Assembly (NCBI GenBank): GCA_910578835.1
Contig: CAJTSK010000007.1
Span: 43,297 to 107,296 of the forward strand
DNA: 64,000 nucleotides
Source: an uncultured Muribaculum sp.
GTDB lineage: Bacteria; Bacteroidota; Bacteroidia; Bacteroidales; Muribaculaceae
Reading direction: 5' to 3'
This document shows, in pieces, positions 33,740 to 43,328 of this stretch. The notes below the pieces were generated by a model. That model saw nothing but the letters and a program-made list of their open reading frames with translations. It searched no databases and was not told where the DNA came from. Position 1 is the first letter of the stretch. Every line of letters begins with the position of its first letter. Both the position numbers and the translations under genes were made by a program.

Positions 33740-35044
33740 TTAGCCTCCGAAGTTGTCGTACATGAGATTTTCCGAAGGTACTCCAAGATCCCAAAGCATC
33801 TTTTCCACTGCCTTGCTCATAGGGCCGGGACCACACATGTAGTATTCGATATCTTCCGGAGCCGGATGATTTTTGAGATATGTCTCGTAGATTACCTGAT
33901 GCACAAATCCCGGGGTGTATTTTACTCCCGCAGCGTCGGCGGCAGGGTCGGGACGGTCAAGTGCGAGGTGGAACTTGAAGTTGGGGAAATCTTTTTCAAG
34001 CTGCAAGAAGTCTTCGAGATAGAACACTTCGTTGAGGGCGCGGGCGCCGTAGAAGTAGTTCATCACGCGGTCAGTGCAGTTGAGGGTGCGCGTCATGTGC
34101 ATAATCTGTGCACGCAAGGGTGCCATACCGGCGCCACCGCCTACCCACATCATCTCAGCCTTTGAGTCGAAGATGGGGTGGAAGTCTCCGTAGGGACCGC
34201 TCATCATCACCTTGTCACCCGGCTTGAGGGTGAATATGTAGGAAGAGGCTATACCGGGCATCACATCCTGGAAGCCTACTTCGGGTTTCGGCTTGAAGGG
34301 CGGGGTAGCGATACGTACTGTCAGCATTATGCGGTCTCCTTCAGCGGGATAGTTTGCCATTGAGTAGGCGCGCACAGTCGCTTCGGTGTTCTTACATTTC
34401 AAACCGAACAATCCGAATTTTTCCCACGCAGGCAGATATTCTTCGCCGATAAGCGACTTGTCGATATCTTTGTCATAGTCCATCTCATATGCCGGAATCT
34501 TAATCTGTGCATATGAGCCGGGGATGAAGTTCATATGTTCGCCCGGAGGGAGAGCCACAATAAATTCCTTGATGAATGTGGCGACATTTTTGTTGGAGAT
34601 GACTTCACATTCCCATTCTTTTACATCGAGCACCGATGCCGGTACGCCGATTGACATGTCTTCTTTTACCTTGACCTGGCAGCCGAGACGCCAATGGTCT
34701 TTCATCTGTTTGCGGGTAAAGTGGACAGTCTCTGTGGGGAGAATGTCGCCGCCGCCCTCAAATACCTGTACCTTGCACTGTCCGCAGCTTCCTTTTCCGC
34801 CACATGCCGATGACAGGAATATATTCTGGTCGGAGAGGGTGGATAGAAGAGTCTTTCCCGACGTTGCAAACACATCCTTGTCATTGTTGATTTTTATGTC
34901 GACCTGACCGGTGTGAACCAGAAACTTCTTGGCAATTAGAAGCACAATTACAAGAAGCAGCGTGATAGCGAGAAATATGATTACTCCCGTACATATGGTA
35001 AGGGTGCTTGTGTCGGCAAGAGTTATCATTGCTATTTTGTCCAT
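33740..35044 (-). CDS. nqrF: Na+-translocating NADH:quinone reductase subunit F
   Basis: 434 residues; the NADH-oxidising entry point. One N-terminal membrane helix (about 16-38), a plant-ferredoxin-like 2Fe-2S domain with Cys81, Cys87, Cys90 and Cys122, then an FAD domain (RAYSMANYP) and an NADH domain (GGGAGMAPLR, YYMCGPGPM). Last gene of nqrABCDEF, ending in a strong terminator. Subunit complete. Confidence 0.97.
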   Translation of the reverse strand: MDKIAMITLADTSTLTICTGVIIFLAITLLLVIVLLIAKKFLVHTGQVDIKINNDKDVFATSGKTLLSTLSDQNIFLSSACGGKGSCGQCKVQVFEGGGDILPTETVHFTRKQMKDHWRLGCQVKVKEDMSIGVPASVLDVKEWECEVISNKNVATFIKEFIVALPPGEHMNFIPGSYAQIKIPAYEMDYDKDIDKSLIGEEYLPAWEKFGLFGLKCKNTEATVRAYSMANYPAEGDRIMLTVRIATPPFKPKPEVGFQDVMPGIASSYIFTLKPGDKVMMSGPYGDFHPIFDSKAEMMWVGGGAGMAPLRAQIMHMTRTLNCTDRVMNYFYGARALNEVFYLEDFLQLEKDFPNFKFHLALDRPDPAADAAGVKYTPGFVHQVIYETYLKNHPAPEDIEYYMCGPGPMSKAVEKMLWDLGVPSENLMYDNFGG

Positions 35045-35053
35045 TGTCGTAGT

Positions 35054-35671
35054 TTAGAGTTTAATGCCGAGGAAGCTCATGAAGGCGATTCCCATAAGGC
35101 CGGTTATTATGAAAGTGATACCTACGCCACGGAGGGGCTTTGGGATGTTGCTGTATTCCTGCAGACGCTCGCGTATGGCGGCGATTGCCACAATGGCGAG
35201 GAGCCAGCCGATACCCCAGCCGGCACCGGCACAGCATGCTGTCCACACATCAGGGAAGTCTCTCTGCTGCATAAACAGTGAGCCGCCAAGAATGGCACAG
35301 TTCACGGCGATGAGCGGCAGGAAGATACCGAGAGAGGAGTAGAGCGCGGGGCTGAATTTTTCCACAGCCATTTCCACAAGCTGAGTGAGCGATGCGATGA
35401 CGGCGATAAACATGATGAGCGAAAGGAAGCTGAGGTCGACATCGGCATATTCCGGTCCGAGCCAGCTAAGAGCGCCTTCACGCAACACGTAGGTCTCAAG
35501 CAAGTAGTTGATGGGCAGCGAAATCATAAGCATGAAAGTCACGGCGGCACCAAGTCCGAGCGCTGTCTTTACATTTTTTGATACAGCAAGAAATGAACAC
35601 ATGCCCAGGAAGTAGGCAAAAATCATGTTGTCGACAAATATCGACCGTATAAAAATATTGAAATTTTCCAT
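35054..35671 (-). CDS. nqrE: Na+-translocating NADH:quinone reductase subunit E
   Basis: 205 residues, six membrane helices; with NqrD it forms an inverted pair of related subunits in the sodium-conducting core. The N-terminal NMIFAYFLGMCSFLAVSK and the GAGWGIGWLLAIVAIA helix are typical; a Cys in each half (CSFLAVS, NCAILGG) corresponds to the iron site between NqrD and NqrE. It starts 29 bases after nqrD. Confidence 0.96.
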   Translation of the reverse strand: MENFNIFIRSIFVDNMIFAYFLGMCSFLAVSKNVKTALGLGAAVTFMLMISLPINYLLETYVLREGALSWLGPEYADVDLSFLSLIMFIAVIASLTQLVEMAVEKFSPALYSSLGIFLPLIAVNCAILGGSLFMQQRDFPDVWTACCAGAGWGIGWLLAIVAIAAIRERLQEYSNIPKPLRGVGITFIITGLMGIAFMSFLGIKL

Positions 35672-35700
35672 TATGATTTATTCTTTACCGGGGTGTGACA

Positions 35701-36324
35701 TTATTCTTGTAAATCCTTGTTGTAAGTGCGGTGTACCCAGATGATACATGCAGTGACAATCAATGCCATGGGAGGAAGTATCATGAGTCCGTTGTTGGCA
35801 TATCCGTGTTCATACCAGCTTTCAGGCACTACCCTGAAGCCCCAGAGGGTGCCGCTTCCGAAGAGTTCCCTGAAAAATGCCACTATGACAAGGATAATCG
35901 TGTAACCGATACCGTTGCCTACGCCGTCAAGGAATGAAGGCCAGGGTTTGTTGCCCATCGCAAACGCTTCAAGGCGTCCCATAAGGATACAGTTGGTCAC
36001 AATCAGACCGATAAACACCGACAGCTGCTTGCTGACATCATACTGATATGCCATGAGCAACTGATTGACAATCACCACCAATCCGGCAACTACTACAAGC
36101 TGCACGATGATGCGGATGTTAGTGGGGATGGTATTGCGTAAAAGTGATATTATCACATTGGAAAAAGCAAGCACTGCAATCACCGATATGCCCATCACGA
36201 ACGCAGGTTCGAGTTTGGCGGTCACGGCGAGACAAGAGCAGATACCGAGTATCTGCACAATTACCGGATTGTCTTTTGACAGCGGGTTAAGCAGTGTGCT
36301 CAGGTTTTTATTGTTTGACGCCAT
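35701..36324 (-). CDS. nqrD: Na+-translocating NADH:quinone reductase subunit D
   Basis: 207 residues, six membrane helices, related to NqrE. Family segments DNPVIVQILGICSCLAVT and VTNCILMGRLEAFAMGNKPWPSFLDG are intact, with conserved Cys residues expected to bind iron. Two bases separate it from nqrC. Confidence 0.96.
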   Translation of the reverse strand: MASNNKNLSTLLNPLSKDNPVIVQILGICSCLAVTAKLEPAFVMGISVIAVLAFSNVIISLLRNTIPTNIRIIVQLVVVAGLVVIVNQLLMAYQYDVSKQLSVFIGLIVTNCILMGRLEAFAMGNKPWPSFLDGVGNGIGYTIILVIVAFFRELFGSGTLWGFRVVPESWYEHGYANNGLMILPPMALIVTACIIWVHRTYNKDLQE

Positions 36325-36326
36325 AA

Positions 36327-37037
36327 TTAGTTCTGTTTTGATGATAGGGTTTCAAGAAATGCCTTGTATCCGGTTATGCAGTTGTCAATCATCGAGGCTA
36401 CACCTTTGGAGGTGATTGTGCCTCCGGATATGGCATCCACGGTGTCTTCGCCATGAAGTGACGGCTGTCCCGCTTTCACGACATTTACCGGAAGGAACTG
36501 GTTGTCTTTGAACAGGTGAAGACCGTTGAACTGGTCGCTGAATGACGGTTTCTCGATTTCAGCACCAAGACCCGGGGTCTCTCCCTGATGGGCAAAATAA
36601 GCTCCGTAAATGGTGGAGCCGTCACTGTCGACAGCTATGTAACCCCATATCGGACCCCAGAGTCCCGCGCCATAGACGGGGAGTATGTATTTCACATCGC
36701 CCGGAGCGAGGGTACATTCATAGACAGGCATCTTGCGTGCATCGGTGGCAAGCTTGCTTTCACCGGCGATGTTTACGTTAAAGGCGTTGCCATCAATGCG
36801 TTCACCCTTGTCGTTGATTATAAACATGTCGGTGATATACTTGTTGAAGTCGGTGATGATATCGGCTTTGTCAGGAGCGACATGCACCGAGGCAAGTATC
36901 TGCTTCATTTTGTCGGCATCGGCATTTGCGGTCTGTAGCGGCTTGAGCGACAGCGCTGTAAACGCGAGTCCGGCTCCTACCACAATCACCAGCACTATGA
37001 TATATATGATGGTGTAAGTATTGCTCTGCTTATTCAT
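36327..37037 (-). CDS. nqrC: Na+-translocating NADH:quinone reductase subunit C
   Basis: 236 residues: one membrane helix (about 8-29) and a periplasmic FMN-binding domain. The flavinylation motif is ISGGTITS, with Thr207 expected to carry FMN through a phosphoester bond. The variant GGT replaces the more common GAT. The ApbE flavin transferase that attaches the FMN is not encoded in this window. Confidence 0.96.
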   Translation of the reverse strand: MNKQSNTYTIIYIIVLVIVVGAGLAFTALSLKPLQTANADADKMKQILASVHVAPDKADIITDFNKYITDMFIINDKGERIDGNAFNVNIAGESKLATDARKMPVYECTLAPGDVKYILPVYGAGLWGPIWGYIAVDSDGSTIYGAYFAHQGETPGLGAEIEKPSFSDQFNGLHLFKDNQFLPVNVVKAGQPSLHGEDTVDAISGGTITSKGVASMIDNCITGYKAFLETLSSKQN

Positions 37038-37044
37038 AATCTTA

Positions 37045-38253
37045 TCACACTTTAGCTTTTAAGCGACGCATGCGTCGACGTATGTTGGACTGTACCACGG
37101 TGTAGTCGATAAGCGGCGCAAACGAGTTCATGAGAAGCACTGCGAGCATCGCGCCTTCGGGATAACCGTTGTTGTAGGTGCGGATAATCACAGCGATTAC
37201 GCCGATAAGGAATCCGTAGATATATTTACCTGTGTTGGTGCGCGAAGCGGTCACCGGGTCGGTCGCCATATATACAGCTGCAAACGCAAATCCGCCGAGG
37301 GTCACCTGTTCAAGCGGGGTGAGCAGCGATGCGGGATATGCAGCCGTGGGGAAGGCGTGGGCTATAGCGCCCATCAGCAATCCGCCGGCAAAGACGCTTA
37401 GCATGATGCGCCAGCTTGCTATGCCGGTGAGCAGTAGTATCGCCGCGCCGATGAGTATGCACAGGGTGGAGGTCTCGCCTACCGAGCCGGGGATGAGACC
37501 GAGGAACATGTCCCAATAGGTCAGCGGCTCGCCAACGACATTGGTCAGCGAAAGGGTGTCGCCCATGTTGGTGGCAATCTGTCCGAGGGGAGTCGCACCT
37601 GAAAAACCGTCAACTACCTGACCCTCGCCAAGACCGCAGACGCTGTCGGTGGCGACAAATACCTTGTCACCGCTCATGTGGGAGGGGTAGGCGAAGAAGA
37701 GGAATGCCCTGGTCACGAGTGCTACGTTAAAGATGTTGTAGCCTGTTCCGCCAAATACTTCTTTTACAAAGATTACCGAGAACGCAGTGGCTACGGCAAG
37801 CATCCACAGGGGGATGTCTATGGGGCAAATCAGCGGGATAAGGATTCCCGATACGAGGAATCCTTCCTGGATTTCCTCTTTGCGCCACTGAGCCACGACA
37901 AATTCGATGCCAAGACCTACTACATATGACACAATCAGTCGCGGTAGCAGGGCGAGGAAGCCATAGCCAAGCAGCTGCCAGAACGGGAACGATGTCGCGC
38001 CTATGGCAAGCCAGTGCTGGTAGCCGGTATTATACATGCCGAAGAGCAGACACGGGATAAGGGCGAGCACGACGATTATCATTACTCGTTTGGAGTCGAG
38101 GCTGTCGTGGATATTGACTCCTGAACGCGAAGTCGTGGTCGGAGTAAAAAGGAAGGTCTCGAAGCCGTCAAATACTGACTGAAATGCGTGAAACTTTCCG
38201 CCCGGCTCGAAGTCGGGTTTTATCCGGTCAAGATATTTTCTAAGAGATTTCAC
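37045..38253 (-). CDS. nqrB: Na+-translocating NADH:quinone reductase subunit B
   Basis: 402 residues with about ten membrane helices. The FMN site is SGATPL with Thr221; the GIEFVVAQWRKEEIQEGFLVSG segment is typical. The start codon is GTG (38253), since the family's N-terminus (MK.LR.YLDRIKP) begins exactly there and no nearby ATG fits. It carries the riboflavin/FMN cofactors of the Na+-pumping path and contributes to quinone binding. Confidence 0.95.
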   Translation of the reverse strand: MKSLRKYLDRIKPDFEPGGKFHAFQSVFDGFETFLFTPTTTSRSGVNIHDSLDSKRVMIIVVLALIPCLLFGMYNTGYQHWLAIGATSFPFWQLLGYGFLALLPRLIVSYVVGLGIEFVVAQWRKEEIQEGFLVSGILIPLICPIDIPLWMLAVATAFSVIFVKEVFGGTGYNIFNVALVTRAFLFFAYPSHMSGDKVFVATDSVCGLGEGQVVDGFSGATPLGQIATNMGDTLSLTNVVGEPLTYWDMFLGLIPGSVGETSTLCILIGAAILLLTGIASWRIMLSVFAGGLLMGAIAHAFPTAAYPASLLTPLEQVTLGGFAFAAVYMATDPVTASRTNTGKYIYGFLIGVIAVIIRTYNNGYPEGAMLAVLLMNSFAPLIDYTVVQSNIRRRMRRLKAKV

Positions 38254-38279
38254 AATCGATTATTTTTTTAGATAAGTTA

Positions 38280-39623
38280 TCAGCTAAGTTCTTTACGCAG
38301 ATAGTCAAGCCCTTCCTGCACGATTTTCTGCAATTCGAGCTTCGAGGGGTCGACATATTCACACAACGCGAAGTCTTCAGGAGCCACTTCGTATATGCCG
38401 AGCTGCTCCATGCGGTCGATGTCGCGGGCAAGTATTGCCTTGACAAGAAATTCAGGGAGGATGTCCATTGGCATTACTTTTTCATAGACACCCGACATAA
38501 TCATGGCGCGACGGCCGCCGAGGATTCGGGCATCGGGGCAGAACTTACGCTTGAAGAAGTGACCCGGGAATGAGCGGCTGACACTCATCTTCTGTGGCGA
38601 TAGTGACGCCCAGCCCATGAACTCTGCGAAATCATCGCCCTCGGCGATGACAGTCACCTGGTTGTAGGGGAAACGGAGGTAATCCTCTTCGCTTACTGGA
38701 ATACCGGTGAGCACATTGCCCGATATGACGCGGTGATGGATGTCGTCGTTGTTGACAGCACCCTTAAGCACACTCTTCATGTCGGCTCCTACGGTAGTGG
38801 TGATGTAATGGGGCTCGGTGACCTCGCAGCCGGTAAGGGCGGTGGTGACACTCATGTCGAGCTTGCCTGTTGTAACAAGCTTACCCATGCGTAGCAGGGT
38901 GAGCGCATCCATGGTCCACACTATGTCGCCTTTGTTGACCGGCTTGACATTGCATATCTGCACACCCACATTTCCTGCCGGGTGAGGCCCGTTGACAATC
39001 ACCGTTTCCACTCCTTTGAGAGCCTCAAGGCAGCTGCCTTCACGTACACCTATATATATAGTGCCGTCGGTAAGCTTGCTGAGAAGCGTGATTGCCGCCT
39101 CCAGCTCCTTGGCCTTTCCTGCGAGCATCATCTCATAATCGGGGGCGAGGGGCGCCGAGTCAAAGCCGGTTATGAAAATGTCGCGGGGCGCGGCGCCCGG
39201 GGCGGGCACGATGTTGTAGGGACGCTGGCGCATCCAAGCCCATAGCCCGGAGTCAAGCAGCAGGCGGGCGGCGCGGGTGCGGTCGTCAATGTCCTTTACT
39301 TCAAAGTCAAGGGAAGCGGCTGGCGAGCTACCGGGGGTAATCACAATCCGTTCGAGCTTACGGCGTTCGCCTCTGACGACGGCTGTTACCTTACCTGCTA
39401 CAGGCGAGCTGACCTTGATGTCGGGATACGCCTTGTCATGAAACAGAGTAGAACCAACAACAACTTCATCACCTTCCTTGACATCAACCTTTGGTGTTAT
39501 ACCCGGAAAATCATCGGGAATAATAGCACATGTGGCGGGAGTGACATCGATGGTCGCCGACGTGGCGGCTGTACCTCTGATACTGATGTCAAGTCCCTTT
39601 TTTATGTTTACAATCTTTGTCAT
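38280..39623 (-). CDS. nqrA: Na+-translocating NADH:quinone reductase subunit A
   Basis: 447 residues, cytoplasmic face subunit related to RnfC but without iron-sulfur sites. Typical segments: KGLDISIRG, FPGITPKVDVKEGDEV, and FPGHFFKRKF. First gene of the operon; an exact -7 box lies 37 bases upstream. The complex oxidises NADH, reduces menaquinone and pumps Na+ outward. Confidence 0.96.
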   Translation of the reverse strand: MTKIVNIKKGLDISIRGTAATSATIDVTPATCAIIPDDFPGITPKVDVKEGDEVVVGSTLFHDKAYPDIKVSSPVAGKVTAVVRGERRKLERIVITPGSSPAASLDFEVKDIDDRTRAARLLLDSGLWAWMRQRPYNIVPAPGAAPRDIFITGFDSAPLAPDYEMMLAGKAKELEAAITLLSKLTDGTIYIGVREGSCLEALKGVETVIVNGPHPAGNVGVQICNVKPVNKGDIVWTMDALTLLRMGKLVTTGKLDMSVTTALTGCEVTEPHYITTTVGADMKSVLKGAVNNDDIHHRVISGNVLTGIPVSEEDYLRFPYNQVTVIAEGDDFAEFMGWASLSPQKMSVSRSFPGHFFKRKFCPDARILGGRRAMIMSGVYEKVMPMDILPEFLVKAILARDIDRMEQLGIYEVAPEDFALCEYVDPSKLELQKIVQEGLDYLRKELS

Positions 39624-39659
39624 GTAGAAATAAAAAATGACGTGTCTTTATAATATTGT

Positions 39660-39668
39660 GCAAAGTTA
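39660..39668 (-). promoter_or_regulatory. -7 box of the nqr operon
   Basis: Minus-strand TAACTTTGC, exact TAnnTTTG match, 37 bases before nqrA. Confidence 0.6.
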
Positions 39669-39877
39669 CCATTATTTTTTTATTGTGGCTTAACTTTATT
39701 TGTGAAAATTTTAACGTGGAGCGGAGCGATGGCGGAAATTGCTTGAAAATTGGAGGGCGTTCTCTTATGACAATTAACAGATATTGGCTAACCGACGCAT
39801 AAATTATGCTATGAAACATAATAAATATTTAACGCTCGCCTGTCGGAGGATAAATTAATAAAAATCACTCGGCAAAA
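39669..39877. other. A/T-rich spacer between the divergent nqr and TonB operons
   Basis: Part of a 428-base divergent gap (39624-40051). Between the two promoters I see no RNA gene, supported frame or strong hairpin. Confidence 0.4.
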
Positions 39878-39910
39878 TTTGGTTTGTAAAAAATATAATA
39901 ATAAATTTGC
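39878..39910 (+). promoter_or_regulatory. Promoter of the ExbB-TonB operon
   Basis: TTTG (39878-39881), 20 bases, TAAATTTGC (39902-39910). The leader to the exbB ATG would be about 135 bases, unusually long for this window, and it starts with a small palindrome GGCATATGCC (39923-39932). Confidence 0.6.
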
Positions 39911-40051
39911 ATATCCTTTCTTGGCATATGCCGTGGAACGGAGAGCATTTTAAATGGAATTAATGCCATAAAATTGTAATGACACAATCATAAACATTAA
40001 CCATAAATCAATATTCACATTAATAACAATTAATTTATTCTATTCAAAATT

Positions 40052-40882
40052 ATGGAAAATCAAAAGCCTAATGTTGGAGCCGCTCCAGCTAAGCAACAGA
40101 AGAACGAAGGTTCTAACGTACGCGGTATCAAGAACGCATTCTTGGTTATCGTAGCTTGCTTTATCGTAGCAGTTTTATTATTTGTGCTCTGGTTCGGTCA
40201 CGACATGCACTTTGACGAAGCAGGTCACCCGCAGGATCTTTGGGGAACAATCTACAAAGGTGGTTTCATCGTGCCTATCCTCCAGACTCTCTTCCTTACT
40301 GTAATCGTGCTTTCAGTTGAGCGTTGGATTGCTCTTTCAAGCGCAAAAGGTAAAGGCAGCATCTCTAAGTTTGTTGCCGGTGTAAAAGCTTGCCTTAAGA
40401 AAAATGACATCGCCGGTGCTCAGGCTCTTTGCAAGAAGCAGAAGGGTAGTGTTGCCGCTGTAGTTTCAGCTGCTCTCGTTCGCTACGAGGAGATGGATAA
40501 GAACACCGTTCTTTCTAAGGAGCAGAAAATCGCTACTCTTCAGAAGGAAGTTGAAGAGGCTACCGCTCTTGAGATGCCCGCTCTTCAGCAGAACCTCCCC
40601 ATCGTTGCAACCCTCACCACTCTCGGTACACTTGTCGGACTTCTCGGTACTGTGATGGGTATGATCAAATCATTCCAGGCTCTTGCAGCATCTGGTGCTC
40701 CTGACTCAACCGAGCTTTCTACCGGTATCTCTGAGGCACTTATCAACACTGCATTCGGTATCGCAACTGGTGCATTCGCCGTTATTTCATATAACTTCTA
40801 CACCAACAAGATCGACAATCTTACCTACGCTATCGATGAGATTGGTTTCTCAATCGTGCAGACATTTGCCGCTACTCACTAA
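40052..40882 (+). CDS. exbB: MotA/TolQ/ExbB proton channel protein
   Basis: 276 residues. An N-terminal helix (about 28-48), a second at about 75-95, and the paired helices near the C-terminus (about 185-215 and 230-255) with LPIVATLTTLGTLVGLLGTVMGMI and TAFGIATGAFAVI match ExbB/TolQ. The pentameric channel uses the proton gradient to drive TonB. It heads a four-gene cluster exbB-exbD-exbD-tonB, the standard Bacteroidetes order. Codon use is more biased than in flanking genes, consistent with high expression. Confidence 0.93.
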   Translation: MENQKPNVGAAPAKQQKNEGSNVRGIKNAFLVIVACFIVAVLLFVLWFGHDMHFDEAGHPQDLWGTIYKGGFIVPILQTLFLTVIVLSVERWIALSSAKGKGSISKFVAGVKACLKKNDIAGAQALCKKQKGSVAAVVSAALVRYEEMDKNTVLSKEQKIATLQKEVEEATALEMPALQQNLPIVATLTTLGTLVGLLGTVMGMIKSFQALAASGAPDSTELSTGISEALINTAFGIATGAFAVISYNFYTNKIDNLTYAIDEIGFSIVQTFAATH

Positions 40883-40934
40883 TCCATTGTCTTTCAGTAA
40901 TTAGAACGATTTAATAATCTATTAAAGAAAAACA

Positions 40935-41636
40935 ATGGGAAAAGTAAAAATTAAAAGAAAGAGTACCCTCATCGACATGACCGCGATGAGTGACGTGACT
41001 GTTCTTTTGCTTACTTTCTTCATGTTGACTTCTACCTTCTTACAGAAGGAGCCGGTTACGGTGCTCACCCCGTCTTCAGTTTCTGAAATCAAGGTGCCCG
41101 TTACCAACACCACTACTGTATTGATTTCACCGGAAGGAAAGGTTTTCCTTTCAGTGTCAGGTGACGCCGACTCTACCTATTCAAGCGAAAAGGTGAGGGC
41201 TGAACTAATCCAGACAGCTGTGGCTGAATATAACAAGACCCATAGTAAACAAGTACAGCTCACTAAGGAACAGGTCAACAAGTTCTCTAAGATGAACATG
41301 TTCGGTATCAGAATCGCAGACCTTCCCGCCTTCCTTGATCTCTCGCAGACCAAGCAGGATGAAGTGCTCTCTGATATGGAGAATCCGTCGACCGGTATTC
41401 CTATCGACGACAACAAGGACCTTACCAAGCCCAACGAGTTCCAGATTTGGATGCGCGCTATCTACAACTCTTCCAACCCCAATCTTGAGTCATCAATCAA
41501 GAGCGGTGAAGGTATAGCTGTAAAGGCTGACAAGGACACTCCTTACACCACTGTTCATAACGTGCTTGATAACCTGCAGACTCTCAAGATGAACAAGTTC
41601 AGCTTGTTGACTGCGCTTAAAACTGAAAACGATTAA
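40935..41636 (+). CDS. exbD: ExbD/TolR-type biopolymer transport protein (first copy)
   Basis: 233 residues, longer than enteric ExbD (about 140). A basic N-terminus, one membrane helix (about 16-35) with the essential acidic residue Asp20 (MTAMSDVTVLLLTFFM), then a periplasmic domain with a long insert (about 80-170) before the final conserved part. It acts with ExbB to power TonB. Starts 53 bases after exbB. Confidence 0.9.
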   Translation: MGKVKIKRKSTLIDMTAMSDVTVLLLTFFMLTSTFLQKEPVTVLTPSSVSEIKVPVTNTTTVLISPEGKVFLSVSGDADSTYSSEKVRAELIQTAVAEYNKTHSKQVQLTKEQVNKFSKMNMFGIRIADLPAFLDLSQTKQDEVLSDMENPSTGIPIDDNKDLTKPNEFQIWMRAIYNSSNPNLESSIKSGEGIAVKADKDTPYTTVHNVLDNLQTLKMNKFSLLTALKTEND

Positions 41637-41641
41637 TCATT

Positions 41642-42376
41642 ATGGCACAGATAGAACAATCCGACGGCGGCAAAAAGAAAAAAGGCGCCCAGAAAAAGAT
41701 GTCAATCCACGTGGACTTTACTCCGATGGTGGATATGAACATGCTTCTTATCACGTTCTTCATGCTTTGTACCACGATGATTAAGTCGCAGACTTTGCAG
41801 ATTTCTCTCCCTTCTAACGAGAAAGTGGAGCAGGAACAGCAAAACAAAGCAAAGGAGTCGCAGGCTGTTACACTCATCCTCGACACCGAACGTGATCAAG
41901 ACGGAAATGTAAAGTTTGATCCCGAGACAGGTAAGCCCGCTCACTTCGTATATTATTACTTCGGTAAGCCCGATGTAGCCGATGAGGACAAAGATGGTCT
42001 CATCGACAACTCCAACCTCAAGGTTGAAAAGTTTATCGGTAATCAGAACGGTGAGACTCAGGGTATCCGCAAGATTCTTCACGACAAGAACAAGACAGTG
42101 CTTGGTAAAATCGCTGTCCTGAAGGAAGACTGGAAAAACAAGAAAATCTCTGACGAGGAATATCAGGCACGCGCCAAAGAGATTCGTAACGACTCTCTTA
42201 TCGCTGACCGCCCCGTTGTGATTATCAAAGCCGGTCCGAACGCTTCTTGGGAGAGCCTGATCTCAGCACTTGACGAAATGCAGATCAACCAGATTTCCCG
42301 CTACCAGATAGACAATATCAATGCTGTTGACTCTGCCTTGATTTTTGACTATCTTGCAAAGAATCCCCGTAAATAA
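41642..42376 (+). CDS. exbD: ExbD/TolR-type biopolymer transport protein (second copy)
   Basis: 244 residues. Membrane helix about 29-47 with Asp31 (FTPMVDMNMLLITFFML). The periplasmic part carries an Asp-rich insert: DEDKDGLIDNSN at 114-125 fits the 12-residue EF-hand/dockerin-type calcium loop (D1, D3, D5, G6, I8, N12). The C-terminal ExbD core (about 195-244, VVIIKAGPNASWESL) is clear. Two different ExbD copies per cluster are usual in Bacteroidetes; the calcium-loop-like insert is less so. Confidence 0.9.
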   Translation: MAQIEQSDGGKKKKGAQKKMSIHVDFTPMVDMNMLLITFFMLCTTMIKSQTLQISLPSNEKVEQEQQNKAKESQAVTLILDTERDQDGNVKFDPETGKPAHFVYYYFGKPDVADEDKDGLIDNSNLKVEKFIGNQNGETQGIRKILHDKNKTVLGKIAVLKEDWKNKKISDEEYQARAKEIRNDSLIADRPVVIIKAGPNASWESLISALDEMQINQISRYQIDNINAVDSALIFDYLAKNPRK

Positions 42377-42417
42377 TGATGAGTGTCTATATGTTTAACT
42401 TTTAAAAACGAAGAAAA

Positions 42418-43275
42418 ATGGCAAAAGATGTAGACCTTTCATCAAAAGAATGGTGTGATATAGTCTTTGATGGCAAGAACAAGGAGTTTGGTGCATACGA
42501 ATTGCGCAAGGCTTCTGTCGCTCGCCACAATAAGTCGATGATCGTCGTAGTTATCATTCTTGCGTTGGCATTCTTGTTACCTCTTATCGTTAACACTGTG
42601 CTTCCCAAGGCAGACGAAAAGCCCGAGGACCTTACCGAGCAGGCTATGGTCAATCTTGGTGACGCTACTGAAGACGAAGAGCAGGAAGAAGAGGAGGTTC
42701 AGGAGCGCTATGAAGAGGAGCAGCCCGAGGTTCTCCCCGAAGAAGTGCTTAACACCGTTAAGGTGACTGAGCTTGCCATCGTGGATGACAAGGACGTAAG
42801 TTCAGAAGACGAAATCAAGACTCAGGACGAACTTAAGGAAACTACTACAGCTTTCGGTCAGAGCGACTTTGACAAAGGTACTGACGACCGTAACGTAGTA
42901 CGTGAACATAAGGAAGAAATCGTCGTTGAGGAAAAGAAGCCGGAAGTTAAGGAAGAAATCTTCCGTGCTGTAGAGCAGATGCCTCAATTCCCCGGTGGTG
43001 AAGCTGAATTGATGAAGTACCTTTCCAAGAATATTAAATATCCTCCTGTCGCTATGGAGAATAATATTCAGGGTCGTGTGACTGTACAGTTCGTCGTTAC
43101 CAAGACCGGTAAGATTGGCGAAGTTAAGGTAGTCCGCGGTAAGGACCCCGACTTGGATAAGGAAGCAGTGCGAGTTGTTAAGACACTCCCTGACTTTATC
43201 CCCGGTAAGATGAATGGACAGGCTGTTGCCGTATGGTACACCCTTCCTGTTACCTTCAAGCTACAGGGCGTATAA
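42418..43275 (+). CDS. tonB: Energy transducer TonB
   Basis: 285 residues. A conserved cytoplasmic head (DIVFDGKNKEFGAYELRK, 14-31) seen in Bacteroidetes TonB, one membrane helix (about 41-60), a Glu-rich periplasmic linker (about 65-190) where enteric TonB has Pro-Lys repeats, and a C-terminal TonB domain (about 192-285) starting with MPQFPGGEAELMKYL. It transmits energy to outer-membrane TonB-dependent (SusC-like) receptors, none of which is in the window. Confidence 0.94.
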   Translation: MAKDVDLSSKEWCDIVFDGKNKEFGAYELRKASVARHNKSMIVVVIILALAFLLPLIVNTVLPKADEKPEDLTEQAMVNLGDATEDEEQEEEEVQERYEEEQPEVLPEEVLNTVKVTELAIVDDKDVSSEDEIKTQDELKETTTAFGQSDFDKGTDDRNVVREHKEEIVVEEKKPEVKEEIFRAVEQMPQFPGGEAELMKYLSKNIKYPPVAMENNIQGRVTVQFVVTKTGKIGEVKVVRGKDPDLDKEAVRVVKTLPDFIPGKMNGQAVAVWYTLPVTFKLQGV

Positions 43276-43296
43276 TTTCTGCAATCCCTATAATAT

Positions 43297-43328
43297 AGTG
43301 GCGGATCCGTCGGGTTCGCCACTTTTTG
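43297..43328 (+). terminator. Intrinsic terminator of the TonB operon
   Basis: AGTGGCGGATCC (43297-43308) pairs with GGTTCGCCACT (43313-43323) with a bulge, followed by TTTTTG. It lies 22 bases past the tonB stop. Confidence 0.8.
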
